From positions 1-6,223 of the forward strand of contig DXZF01000002.1 in NCBI GenBank assembly GCA_019415425.1: a stretch of 6,223 nucleotides of DNA, in the 5' to 3' direction. The position numbers were made by a program, and so were the translations under genes. Below are positions 1 through 5,542 of this stretch, piece after piece (the stretch's first letter is position 1; every line of letters begins with the position of its first letter). The DNA is from Bacillota bacterium. GTDB taxonomy: Bacteria > Bacillota > Clostridia > Christensenellales > QAND01. The notes below the pieces were generated by a model. It saw only the letters and a program-made list of their open reading frames with translations. It was not told where the DNA came from and did not search any database.

Positions 1-1384
1 TGCCCGCGCCGGTTGGGCCGACGATGGCCACGCGTTGCTCTGGCTCAATGACGGCGTTGAAGTCCTTGATGATGGTGCGATCTTCATTGTATCCGAACAC
101 GACGTGGTCAAATTCCACTTTGCCGTGGACGGAGTCCAACTTTTGTGGATGTTCGCTCTCAGGCACCTCTTCCTCTTCATCCAAGAATTCAAACACCCGC
201 TCTGCCGCCGCCATGGTGGACTGCAGGATATTGGCCATATTGGCAGTCTGCGTAATGGGCTGTGTAAAGTTGCGCACATACTGGATAAAGGCCTGGATAT
301 CGCCCACCTGTACCGCGTTGCGCAGCGCCAGATAGCCGCCCAGTACGCACACGCCCACATAGCCGACATTGCTGACAAAGTTCAGAATGGGCTGCATCGT
401 ACCCGAGACGAACTGCGATTTCCACGCGTACTGGTACAGTTGCTTGTTGATGTCGTCAAACGCCTGGATCGAGCGCTCCTCGCCATTGAATGCCTTCATC
501 ACAAGGTGACCGCCGTACATCTCCTCGATATGCCCGTTTGCGCGTCCCAGCTCGCGCTGTTGCCCCTGGAAGAACTTCTGCGAGTGTTTGATGATCACCG
601 AGACAAAAGCCATCGTCACCGGCAGAATGAGCAGCGCAATCAGCGTCATCGTCCAGCTGATGGAAAACATCATCACCAGCACGCCGATGATCGTAGTCAC
701 AGAGGTGATCATCTGCGAGAGCGACTGATTGAGCGTCTGGCTGACGGTATCGACGTCGTTCGTCACACGGCTGAGCACCTCGCCATGCGTGCGCGTATCA
801 AAGTACTTGATGGGCATCCGGTTGATTTTTTTGGAGATCTGTTCGCGGAAGCGATACGCCACCTTTTGCGAGACGCCGGAGATGATAAAGCCCTGCACAT
901 AGGAAAAGATCGCGCTAAAGCAATACAGGAACAACAGAAACAGCAAAATATTGCCGATGGCTGCAAAATCGATGGACGGCCGCACCGACAGATCCATGGC
1001 CATCAGTGCATCCCGCTGCGCATCTGTCAGCCCTTCCAGCGATTGCGGGGGCATCTGCTCCATCAGCTGCGCTCCGGTGGTACCCTCGGGCAATTGCACG
1101 CCCTCCGGCAGCGACTCGTACACGCGGTCGTATGCCATCTGCTGCATGATCCCCTCTACCAGTTTATTGGTTGCAGACCCCAGAATCTTGGGCCCTGCGA
1201 TGGAGAACACAGTGCTGGCAACGGCAAATACGAACACCACGATCACCGAAAACCAAAACGGCTTGAGCGTATTGACCAGCTTGCCAAACGTTCCCTTGAA
1301 ATCCTTTGCCTTTTCGCCGGCGCCCATGCCCATCGGGCCGTGGCCACCGTGGCCGGGTGCACGGCGCGAACGTTGATTGCTCAT
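1..1384 (-). CDS. ABC multidrug half-exporter, BmrD/LmrD-like (3' end beyond window)
   Basis: This is the second half of a heterodimeric ABC exporter of the inner-membrane drug and lipid efflux type. 461 residues are visible; the frame leaves the window inside Walker A (GPTGAG at residues 456-461), so most of the nucleotide-binding domain is missing here. Residues 1-25 are rich in Gly, His and Met. TM1 is about 43-65. A long polar loop follows (about 72-140, with a Pro/Glu/Gln-rich stretch) before TM2 at about 144-168; further membrane segments are near 226-262 and 335-351. Residues 286-303 (EEMYGG...KAFNGEE) form the usual coupling segment. ATG at 1382-1384 follows an AGGAGG at 1392-1397 with a 7-nt spacer, and overlaps the upstream TGA as ATGA, implying translational coupling. 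Family knowledge: BmrD-type subunits carry an extracellular insertion and the intact catalytic glutamate. The partner role is inferred; signature and Walker B lie outside the window. Confidence 0.93.
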   Translation of the reverse strand, partial: MSNQRSRRAPGHGGHGPMGMGAGEKAKDFKGTFGKLVNTLKPFWFSVIVVFVFAVASTVFSIAGPKILGSATNKLVEGIMQQMAYDRVYESLPEGVQLPEGTTGAQLMEQMPPQSLEGLTDAQRDALMAMDLSVRPSIDFAAIGNILLFLLFLYCFSAIFSYVQGFIISGVSQKVAYRFREQISKKINRMPIKYFDTRTHGEVLSRVTNDVDTVSQTLNQSLSQMITSVTTIIGVLVMMFSISWTMTLIALLILPVTMAFVSVIIKHSQKFFQGQQRELGRANGHIEEMYGGHLVMKAFNGEERSIQAFDDINKQLYQYAWKSQFVSGTMQPILNFVSNVGYVGVCVLGGYLALRNAVQVGDIQAFIQYVRNFTQPITQTANMANILQSTMAAAERVFEFLDEEEEVPESEHPQKLDSVHGKVEFDHVVFGYNEDRTIIKDFNAVIEPEQRVAIVGPTGAG

Positions 1385-3111
1385 GCCAATTCCTCCTCGC
1401 TCAGCTGTGAATATGCGATCTCGCGGTACACATCGCACGATTGCAGCAAGTGCTCATGCGTACCCTTGCCCACGATACGCCCTTCATCCAGCACAATAAT
1501 CTGATCAGCATGCACGATCGTGCTGATGCGTTGTGCGACGATCAGCGTCGTTATGCCCTGCGTCTGCTGTTGCAATGCGCGCCGCAGCGCAGCATCTGTC
1601 TTGAAGTCCAGCGCGGAAAAGCTGTCGTCAAAGATCAGGATCTCCGGGCGCTTGGCCAATGCACGCGCAATGGAGAGCCGTTGCTTCTGGCCGCCCGAGA
1701 CATTGGTACCGCCCTGGGAAATCTCGGTCTGATATCCCTTTTCGGTCTGTTGAATGAACTCCGTGGCCTGTGCGATCGAGGCCGCTTCTTCCATGGTCTG
1801 CTGATCTGCATCCGGATTGCCATACAGAATATTGCTGGCAATGTCGCCTGTAAACAGCACGCCCTTTTGCGGCACATAGCCGATCTTTTCGCGCAAATCG
1901 TGCTGACGCAACTCCTTGACGGATACGCCATCCACCAGCAATTCCCCTTCCGAGACGTCGTAAAAGCGCGGAATGAGATTGACCAGCGTGGATTTGCCAC
2001 TGCCCGTGCTGCCGATCAGGGCCGTCGTCTGCCCGGGATAGGCAACAAAGTCGATATCGTGTAGCACCGGTTCCTCGGCGCCGGGATAACAGAATGAAAC
2101 GTGGCGGAATTCCACCTTCCCGCGCTCTTCCTGCACTGCCGTCTTGGGACGATCGGGGTCATTGATGGCCGTCTGCGATTCCAGTACCTCCACAATGCGA
2201 TTGGCCGATACGCTGGCGCGCGGAATCATGATGAAGATGATCGATACCATCAGGAAGGCAAACATGATCTGCATGCTGTACTGCATGAAGGCCATCATAT
2301 CGCCCACGGCAAAGATTCCATCGCCCACATAATGCGATCCAATCCAGATGATGCCAATCGTCGTGATGTTCAACAACAGCATCATGATGGGCTGCATCAT
2401 CACCATCAACCGGTTGACGAACAGGTTGGTCTTGGTCAAATCGCTGTTGGCACGCTTGAACTTCTCCTCTTCATAGGCCTGTGTATTAAAGGCGCGAATG
2501 ACGCGCAGGCCCACCAGGCTTTCACGAGTGACGAGGTTCAACCGATCCACCAGTTTCTGCAGCTTCTTAAAGCGCGGCATTGCGATGTTGAACAGCAAAA
2601 AGATCAAGACAAACATACACGCCACTGCGGCTGCAATGATCCACGACATGGACGGATTCTTGCTCACGGCCTTGGTGATGCCGCCGATGGCCATGATCGG
2701 CGCCTGCAGCACCATCCGCAGCAGCATGATCACCACCATCTGCACCTGCTGGATATCGTTGGTGGTGCGGGTGATCAGCGAAGCGGTAGAGAATTTGTCA
2801 AACTCGGTCAGAGAAAATCCCTCTACTTTGGAGAATACGCCGTGGCGCAGGTCACGCGCCAAACCCGCGCCCGTACGTGAGGCCAGAAAGCCGGTACAGA
2901 TGGAGGCGATGGCACCGATAAGCGTTACGCCCAGCATCTTCAAACCCACTTGGAGAATGACGCCCGTCTCACCCAGCACCACGCCCTCATTGACGATCTG
3001 AGACATGTAGTCCGGCAACTGTAGATCTGTCATGGCCGTGATAAAGACCAGGACGCAGATCAGGAGAATATTCCAGCCGTAGGGCTTCAAATATCTGGTC
3101 AGTTTTCGCAA
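1381..3111 (-). CDS. ABC multidrug half-exporter with degenerate ATP site, BmrC/LmrC-like
   Basis: A 576-residue half-exporter with a fused membrane domain and ATPase domain. Hydrophobic segments fall near residues 14-34, 55-75, 125-147, 156-178, 237-258 and 272-297, giving the expected six. The ATPase domain starts near 330: Walker A GSTGSGKST at 367-375, Q-loop Gln415, signature VSGGQ at 471-475, Walker B ILIFDD at 491-496. Asp496 stands where the catalytic Glu normally is, and the switch-loop His is Gln527 (VAQRIS). Both changes are hallmarks of the non-catalytic site in heterodimeric exporters such as BmrC, LmrC and TM287, so it should need the downstream gene as partner. Start: TTG at 3109-3111, with AGGAGG-like GGAGG at 3121-3125 and a 9-nt spacer; no ATG or GTG fits that site. 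It overlaps the MarR gene by 13 nt and the next gene by 4 nt. Substrate cannot be read from sequence. Confidence 0.95.
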   Translation of the reverse strand: MRKLTRYLKPYGWNILLICVLVFITAMTDLQLPDYMSQIVNEGVVLGETGVILQVGLKMLGVTLIGAIASICTGFLASRTGAGLARDLRHGVFSKVEGFSLTEFDKFSTASLITRTTNDIQQVQMVVIMLLRMVLQAPIMAIGGITKAVSKNPSMSWIIAAAVACMFVLIFLLFNIAMPRFKKLQKLVDRLNLVTRESLVGLRVIRAFNTQAYEEEKFKRANSDLTKTNLFVNRLMVMMQPIMMLLLNITTIGIIWIGSHYVGDGIFAVGDMMAFMQYSMQIMFAFLMVSIIFIMIPRASVSANRIVEVLESQTAINDPDRPKTAVQEERGKVEFRHVSFCYPGAEEPVLHDIDFVAYPGQTTALIGSTGSGKSTLVNLIPRFYDVSEGELLVDGVSVKELRQHDLREKIGYVPQKGVLFTGDIASNILYGNPDADQQTMEEAASIAQATEFIQQTEKGYQTEISQGGTNVSGGQKQRLSIARALAKRPEILIFDDSFSALDFKTDAALRRALQQQTQGITTLIVAQRISTIVHADQIIVLDEGRIVGKGTHEHLLQSCDVYREIAYSQLSEEELA

Positions 3112-3557
3112 TGTTGCTTCCCTCCTGTTGTCGATGGTTGGAGAATGACGATCACCCGGTGCAGGATCCGGATCAGTTCCCGGCTATCCGCTTCGCCCAA
3201 TTGTGTGACGATGCTGCCCGCCGTTTCAAAGAGCATCCGCTGCATCCTGCCAAACAGATCATACCCACGGGGCGTCAGGGTGATGCGAAAGCGCCTTCGA
3301 TCCTGCGGATCCATCGTGCGCTCGATATACCCCTCTTCACATAAGCGGTTGACAGAAGCCGTGACGGCAGGGCGCGACAGGCCCGTCAACTCCCCGATTC
3401 GCGAGGGCGAAAGAAATGTCTGCCTTTGGCACAGCGCCCGATGCAGACATCCAATAATCAATTTCTCGTTTTTTCCCAGCGGTACATCCGAGGATTTCCA
3501 CATCAACCTGGGGAAGGCAAGTACAGCTTGCATCAGTGCAAGCGCCAGATCTTCCAT
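3099..3557 (-). CDS. MarR-family transcriptional regulator
   Basis: A 152-residue protein of the usual MarR length, with flanking helices and a central winged helix-turn-helix. The DNA-binding part covers about residues 48-98: SPSRIGELTGLSRPAV leads into the recognition helix (about 61-74), followed by EEGYIER and the wing DPQDRRRFRITLTPRG (83-98), which is the typical MarR signature. Cysteines occur at 38, 43, 73 and 150. ATG at 3555-3557 is preceded by AAGGAG (plus-strand ctcctt, 3564-3569) with about a 6-nt gap. It is first in the operon and its 3' end overlaps the ABC gene by 13 nt, with the ABC ribosome binding site inside its last codons. MarR proteins next to efflux genes usually repress the operon and release DNA on binding a small ligand; this role, and self-regulation through the upstream repeats, is inferred. 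Confidence 0.93.
   Translation of the reverse strand: MEDLALALMQAVLAFPRLMWKSSDVPLGKNEKLIIGCLHRALCQRQTFLSPSRIGELTGLSRPAVTASVNRLCEEGYIERTMDPQDRRRFRITLTPRGYDLFGRMQRMLFETAGSIVTQLGEADSRELIRILHRVIVILQPSTTGGKQHCEN
3121..3125 (-). promoter_or_regulatory. Ribosome binding site fixing the TTG start of the first ABC gene
   Basis: GGAGG on the minus strand lies 9 nt before TTG at 3109-3111 and within the last codons of the MarR gene. The next in-frame residues (RKLTRYLKPY) match the usual beginning of an ABC exporter membrane domain, so the TTG start is well supported even though no ATG is present. Confidence 0.75.
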
Positions 3558-3585
3558 GACGTTCTCCTTCCTTTTAATTATGGTT

Positions 3586-3626
3586 CTGAATTATTTCTTT
3601 TATAAATAATATACTTCCTGAATCAT
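3586..3626. promoter_or_regulatory. Candidate MarR operator: two direct repeats
   Basis: Two copies of CTGAATNAT on the plus strand (CTGAATTAT at 3586-3594 and CTGAATCAT at 3618-3626) are spaced 32 bp apart, close to three helical turns, placing them on the same face of DNA. One sits between -35 and -10, the other just downstream of the predicted start. Each is part of a weak TTC/GAA inverted repeat. Self-repression by MarR proteins through such promoter-overlapping sites is common; binding here is inferred. Confidence 0.45.
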
Positions 3627-3633
3627 TTGTCAA
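3606..3633 (-). promoter_or_regulatory. Sigma-A-type promoter of the marR-ABC-ABC operon
   Basis: On the minus strand a perfect -35 box TTGACA (3633-3628) is followed, after 16 nt, by TATTAT (3611-3606), one mismatch from consensus. The sequence is A/T-rich downstream, and the MarR start codon lies about 40 nt beyond the predicted transcription start near 3599. This is the strongest promoter match in the window. One copy of the CTGAATNAT repeat lies in the spacer between the boxes, so a bound repressor would block polymerase directly. Confidence 0.8.
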
Positions 3634-3742
3634 TCCTTTTTTGAAGATTTCATGGTCATGACAAGATGCTCCATATTTCCGTCCCAATTTTGGATTTTAA
3701 ATCATGTGGCGTTCGGTTACATCGATTTACAGCGGGCAAAAG

Positions 3743-3795
3743 ATGGCGTGGCCATTTCGCCATATGCATCAGCGCTTAATCGCATATGTGAAATG
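3743..3795. repeat. Two mutually exclusive hairpins
   Basis: One fold pairs CATTTC (3753-3758) with GAAATG (3790-3795) and CATATGC (3761-3767) with GCATATG (3782-3788), 13 bp around a small internal loop. A competing fold pairs ATGGCG (3743-3748) with CGCCAT (3758-3763); on the minus strand this second stem is followed by CTTTT, resembling a weak terminator. The two cannot form together because they share bases 3753-3763. Confidence 0.5.
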
Positions 3796-3800
3796 CGCGT

Positions 3801-3842
3801 AAAAAACATGCCATGTAATGGAGTCTCCCCCACATGGCATGT
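3801..3842 (-). terminator. Terminator-like hairpin downstream of hxlR-like gene
   Basis: On the minus strand ACATGCCATGT (3842-3832) pairs perfectly with ACATGGCATGT (3816-3806), an 11-bp stem with a 15-nt loop, and is followed at once by TTTTTT (3806-3801, the first T shared with the stem). This is the layout of a Rho-independent terminator for transcription leaving the hxlR-like gene, whose stop codon is about 175 nt upstream. The stem has modest GC content for a terminator, so part of its role may be something else. Confidence 0.6.
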
Positions 3843-3888
3843 AGAACGATTTTTATTCCCAAAAGCTGATATTTCAGTATCCTGCGCA

Positions 3889-3931
3889 TATACGGCGGCA
3901 CTGTATGAAGTTTTCAAGTGCTTTCCGTATA
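3889..3931. repeat. Three-tier nested hairpin
   Basis: TATACGG (3889-3895) pairs with CCGTATA (3925-3931); inside, GCACT (3898-3902) pairs with AGTGC (3917-3921); inside that, TGAA (3906-3909) pairs with TTCA (3913-3916). The result is a 16-bp interrupted stem with small bulges, suggestive of an RNA fold. Confidence 0.5.
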
Positions 3932-3956
3932 CATGGCAACGCCCTATCGTATCAAA

Positions 3957-4002
3957 GCGCATGCAGTTGACTCGTGTCCAACACAGGCCAAACTGCACGC
4001 GC
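3957..4002. repeat. 12-bp hairpin just after the hxlR-like stop codon
   Basis: GCGCATGCAGTT (3957-3968) and AACTGCACGCGC (3991-4002) are inverted repeats. The single mismatch is A-C if read on the plus strand but G-U if read on the minus strand, which favours a minus-strand RNA. The loop holds a smaller GTGT/ACAC hairpin (3974-3977 with 3981-3984). Confidence 0.5.
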
Positions 4003-4017
4003 CTGTACAAGCTTCCC

Positions 4018-4356
4018 TCACTTTCCAACGGACGCCTGGTACCCCTCTCCCCAGTTCCACATGGCATCGAGGATGGGCTTCAGGCTCTGCCCCAGCGCTG
4101 TCAGCGAGTACTCCACCCGTGGCGGCACTTCGGCATACACCTTGCGATGTACCAGCCCGCTGTTTTCCATGGCCCGGAGCTGCGCGGTCAAAACTTTTTG
4201 CGACACGTTGCCAACAGAGCGCTTCAGCTCGCCAAATCGCTTGGTCCCCGTCAGCAAATCGCGCAGGATCAGCACCTTCCATTTGTCGCCGATCAATGTC
4301 AGCGTCGTCTCCACCGGGCAGGCCGGCAACTCCTTTTTCACCGTTTGCTCTGCCAT
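4018..4356 (-). CDS. HxlR-family winged-helix regulator
   Basis: A 112-residue protein, the normal size for HxlR/MarR-like small regulators. It opens with the family hallmark [23 protein letters not shown] (residues 13-35, written here across the first helix) and continues with [32 protein letters not shown] (41-72), covering the recognition helix, and the wing with [16 protein letters not shown] (77-92). Cys13 is at the position where B. subtilis HypR and related members sense electrophiles or disulfide stress; redox sensing here is inference. Start chosen at ATG 4354-4356 because GGAGG (4369-4365) is 8 nt upstream; the ATG two codons earlier is too close to that site. It is divergent from the SnoaL-like gene across a 361-nt gap full of inverted repeats, so it likely controls that gene and itself. 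It reads towards the hairpin region and its terminator. Confidence 0.93.
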   Translation of the reverse strand: MAEQTVKKELPACPVETTLTLIGDKWKVLILRDLLTGTKRFGELKRSVGNVSQKVLTAQLRAMENSGLVHRKVYAEVPPRVEYSLTALGQSLKPILDAMWNWGEGYQASVGK

Positions 4357-4377
4357 CTCCATCCCCTCCGCACATGG

Positions 4378-4554
4378 TTTCCTTTGGATATTTTTACCCA
4401 ATTTATACTATACTTCCCTTTTGGAAATCAATATGGGCAGATCGTCCATTTTCCCTTTGGAAAAAATTTTTTCAACATGCAAAAGACGCGCAAGCCCGCT
4501 TTGCTGCGCAATTGTTTCCTACTGGTAATCGCCCAATTGTTTCCCACAGGTAAC
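4378..4554. promoter_or_regulatory. Array of five related inverted repeats (candidate HxlR operators)
   Basis: Plus-strand sites: TTTCC-TTT-GGATA (4378-4390), TTCC-N5-GGAA (4414-4426), TTTTCC-CTTT-GGAAAA (4449-4464), GTTTCC-TACT-GGTAAT (4514-4529) and GTTTCC-CACA-GGTAAC (4539-4554). The first three have centres about 36 bp apart. The last two lie inside a 20-bp direct repeat starting CAATTG (4509-4528 and 4534-4553, 18 of 20 identical). All share a C/C half-site facing a G/G half-site, as expected for a dimeric regulator made by the adjacent gene. Which sites are bound is unknown. Confidence 0.5.
4402..4431 (-). promoter_or_regulatory. Probable promoter of hxlR-like gene
   Basis: Minus-strand TTGATT (4431-4426) and TATAAA (4407-4402) are separated by 18 nt, giving a plausible sigma-A promoter about 45 nt before the start codon. 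A TTCC...GGAA inverted repeat (4414-4426) fills the spacer and touches the -35 box, and another (4378-4390) lies in the untranslated leader, an arrangement that suits autorepression. Confidence 0.55.
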
Positions 4555-4558
4555 TACA

Positions 4559-4572
4559 GCACAATATTGTGC
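4559..4572. promoter_or_regulatory. Perfect 14-bp palindrome
   Basis: GCACAATATTGTGC reads the same on both strands. It has no loop, so it is more likely a protein-binding site than an RNA hairpin. It lies 5 bp after the last GTTTCC/GGTAAC site and upstream of a possible -10 box TATAAC (4600-4605); no good -35 box accompanies that -10, so the promoter of the SnoaL-like gene is not firmly placed. Confidence 0.45.
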
Positions 4573-4622
4573 GTACTTTTTGTTGGGCAACTTACCCCGT
4601 ATAACGCAGGCAAGAGCCAGAG

Positions 4623-4668
4623 AGAACGGCCGTTCTGGGCTTACGGATACCATGGTCAAAGTCCATGG
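4623..4668 (+). promoter_or_regulatory. Leader palindrome and small hairpin before SnoaL-like gene
   Basis: AGAACGGCCGTTCT (4623-4636) is a perfect 14-bp palindrome. Further on, CCATGG (4650-4655) and CCATGG (4663-4668) can pair as a 6-bp stem with a 7-nt loop. Both lie in the likely transcribed leader or just around the promoter. Their role is unknown; the second could affect translation 50 nt downstream. Confidence 0.35.
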
Positions 4669-4703
4669 CGATGAAAAACGTTTCACCAACCGCATGAATT
4701 ACG

Positions 4704-4709
4704 AGGAGG
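4704..4709 (+). promoter_or_regulatory. Ribosome binding site fixing the SnoaL-like start
   Basis: AGGAGG is followed by an 8-nt spacer and ATG at 4718-4720. The frame stays open upstream with further ATGs (4652, 4694), but none has a ribosome binding site, and the AGGAGG itself would be coding in those longer forms. Confidence 0.85.
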
Positions 4710-4717
4710 AAACACAA

Positions 4718-5491
4718 ATGACCAACACACAAAAAGCACTTGCCCTCATCAACACCTTTGCCACCGGCGATACCGAACAGGCCGCCAATCTGCTGACAGA
4801 GGGCTACATTCAGCACAACCTGGCATACGGTACGGGTCGGGACGCCTTTGTCGGCTCTGTCGCGTATCTGGCATCTGCACCGGTCAAGACGACTGTGCGC
4901 AACATCCGCGCCTTCGCAGACGGCGACAAGGTGTTTTTGCAGACCGTCTACAACTTCGCCGGGGCGGGCGAACAGGTGGCCTTTGACATCTTCCGCTTTG
5001 ATGCAGACGGAAAGATTGCCGAGCACTGGGATAACCTGGCCCCGGTCGCTGCGCCCAATCCGTCTGGCAGAACGCAGATTGACGGTTCAACAGAGCTCAA
5101 GGACCTGGAGCGCACAGAAGAAAACCGCGCCATCGTCCAGAATTTCCTGTACGATGTGATGCAGGGCAACAATGCGGCAAAGACGCCTGAATACTTTGAG
5201 GGCGATACGTACATACAGCACAACACCGGCATCGCAGACGGCCTGTCGGGCTTGGGAGAGGTGCTGTCGGCGCTTGCCGCGCAGGGTATCGAAATGATCT
5301 ACACCACGGTGCATCAGGTGCTTGCGCAGGGCAACTTTGTGCTGGCCGTCAGCGAGGGGACCTTTGGCGGCGCACCGACCAGCTACTACGACCTGTGGCG
5401 CGTAGAAAACGGCAAGATCGCTGAACACTGGGATGTGATGGAAACCATCGCAGATCCGTCCACGTGGCAGAACCAAAACGGCAAATTCTAA
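4718..5491 (+). CDS. Tandem SnoaL-like (NTF2-fold) domain protein
   Basis: A 257-residue cytoplasmic protein with no signal peptide or membrane segment, built of two related halves. Domain 1 (about 1-115) and domain 2 (about 132-250) both show a YIQHN motif (30-34 and 165-169) and end in KIAEHWD (99-105 and 233-239), an offset of about 135 residues. This is the pattern of predicted SnoaL-like aldol-condensing or nuclear transport factor 2-like proteins, whose cone-shaped fold binds small hydrophobic molecules. SnoaL itself closes a polyketide ring, but most bacterial relatives have no proven reaction, so the activity here is unknown. The conserved His and Asp in the motifs could line the pockets. 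It is divergent from an HxlR-family regulator and followed at once by its own terminator, so it is a single-gene unit, plausibly induced by electrophilic or quinone-like stress (inference). Confidence 0.88.
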   Translation: MTNTQKALALINTFATGDTEQAANLLTEGYIQHNLAYGTGRDAFVGSVAYLASAPVKTTVRNIRAFADGDKVFLQTVYNFAGAGEQVAFDIFRFDADGKIAEHWDNLAPVAAPNPSGRTQIDGSTELKDLERTEENRAIVQNFLYDVMQGNNAAKTPEYFEGDTYIQHNTGIADGLSGLGEVLSALAAQGIEMIYTTVHQVLAQGNFVLAVSEGTFGGAPTSYYDLWRVENGKIAEHWDVMETIADPSTWQNQNGKF

Positions 5492-5508
5492 TTGCATCCT
5501 GCAAGGGG

Positions 5509-5542
5509 CCCTGTCAGCCATTGCGGCTGCAGGGTTCTTTTG
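5509..5542 (+). terminator. Rho-independent terminator of SnoaL-like gene
   Basis: CCCTG-T-CAGCC (5509-5519) pairs with GGCTGCAGGG (5525-5534), a 10-bp GC-rich stem with one bulged T and a 5-nt loop, followed by TTCTTTTG. It begins 17 nt after the stop codon. Confidence 0.85.

Larger units (their letters stand above)
3634..4017. other. Gene-free, hairpin-rich region between marR promoter and hxlR-like gene
   Basis: This 384-nt stretch has no reading frame with a ribosome binding site or recognisable protein features, and it looks more A/T-rich than its neighbours. It contains several inverted repeats: 3753-3795 (13 bp in two arms), 3806-3842 (11 bp perfect), 3866-3877 (4 bp), 3889-3931 (7+5+4 bp nested) and 3957-4002 (12 bp with one wobble on the minus strand). 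It may be a structured 3' untranslated region of the hxlR-like transcript, a small RNA, or a remnant of a mobile element with palindromic ends. I do not recognise a known RNA family in it. Confidence 0.6.

Noticed and set aside
35..1504. 489-codon open frame on the plus strand
   Set aside because: It lies antisense to the ABC gene pair, is very His/Arg/Asp-rich, crosses the boundary between the two genes and has no recognisable domain; it is a by-product of high GC content and codon bias.
2101..2880. 259-codon plus-strand frame
   Set aside because: Antisense to the first ABC gene, with the same His/Asp/Gln-rich shadow composition; no ribosome binding site or domain.
3753..4002. CRISPR array or integron attC array as explanation of the tandem hairpins
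   Set aside because: The hairpins differ in sequence and spacing, there is no repeat/spacer periodicity, and no attC core boxes could be recognised.
3717..4067. 116-codon minus-strand frame in the hairpin region
   Set aside because: It overlaps the end of the hxlR-like gene in another frame, spans the terminator hairpin and shows no domain.
4509..4553. Two-unit direct repeat as a start of a CRISPR or minisatellite
   Set aside because: Only two copies at 25-bp spacing, each containing an inverted repeat near a promoter; operator duplication explains it better.
3652..4674. 340-codon plus-strand frame across the hairpin region and antisense to the hxlR-like gene
   Set aside because: It runs through the inverted repeats, the hxlR-like gene and its promoter, and its composition changes along its length; no ribosome binding site or known motif.
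4580..4717. N-terminal extension of the SnoaL-like protein by up to 46 residues
   Set aside because: It would translate the palindrome and the AGGAGG site; the sequence lacks family similarity and its earlier ATGs have no ribosome binding sites.
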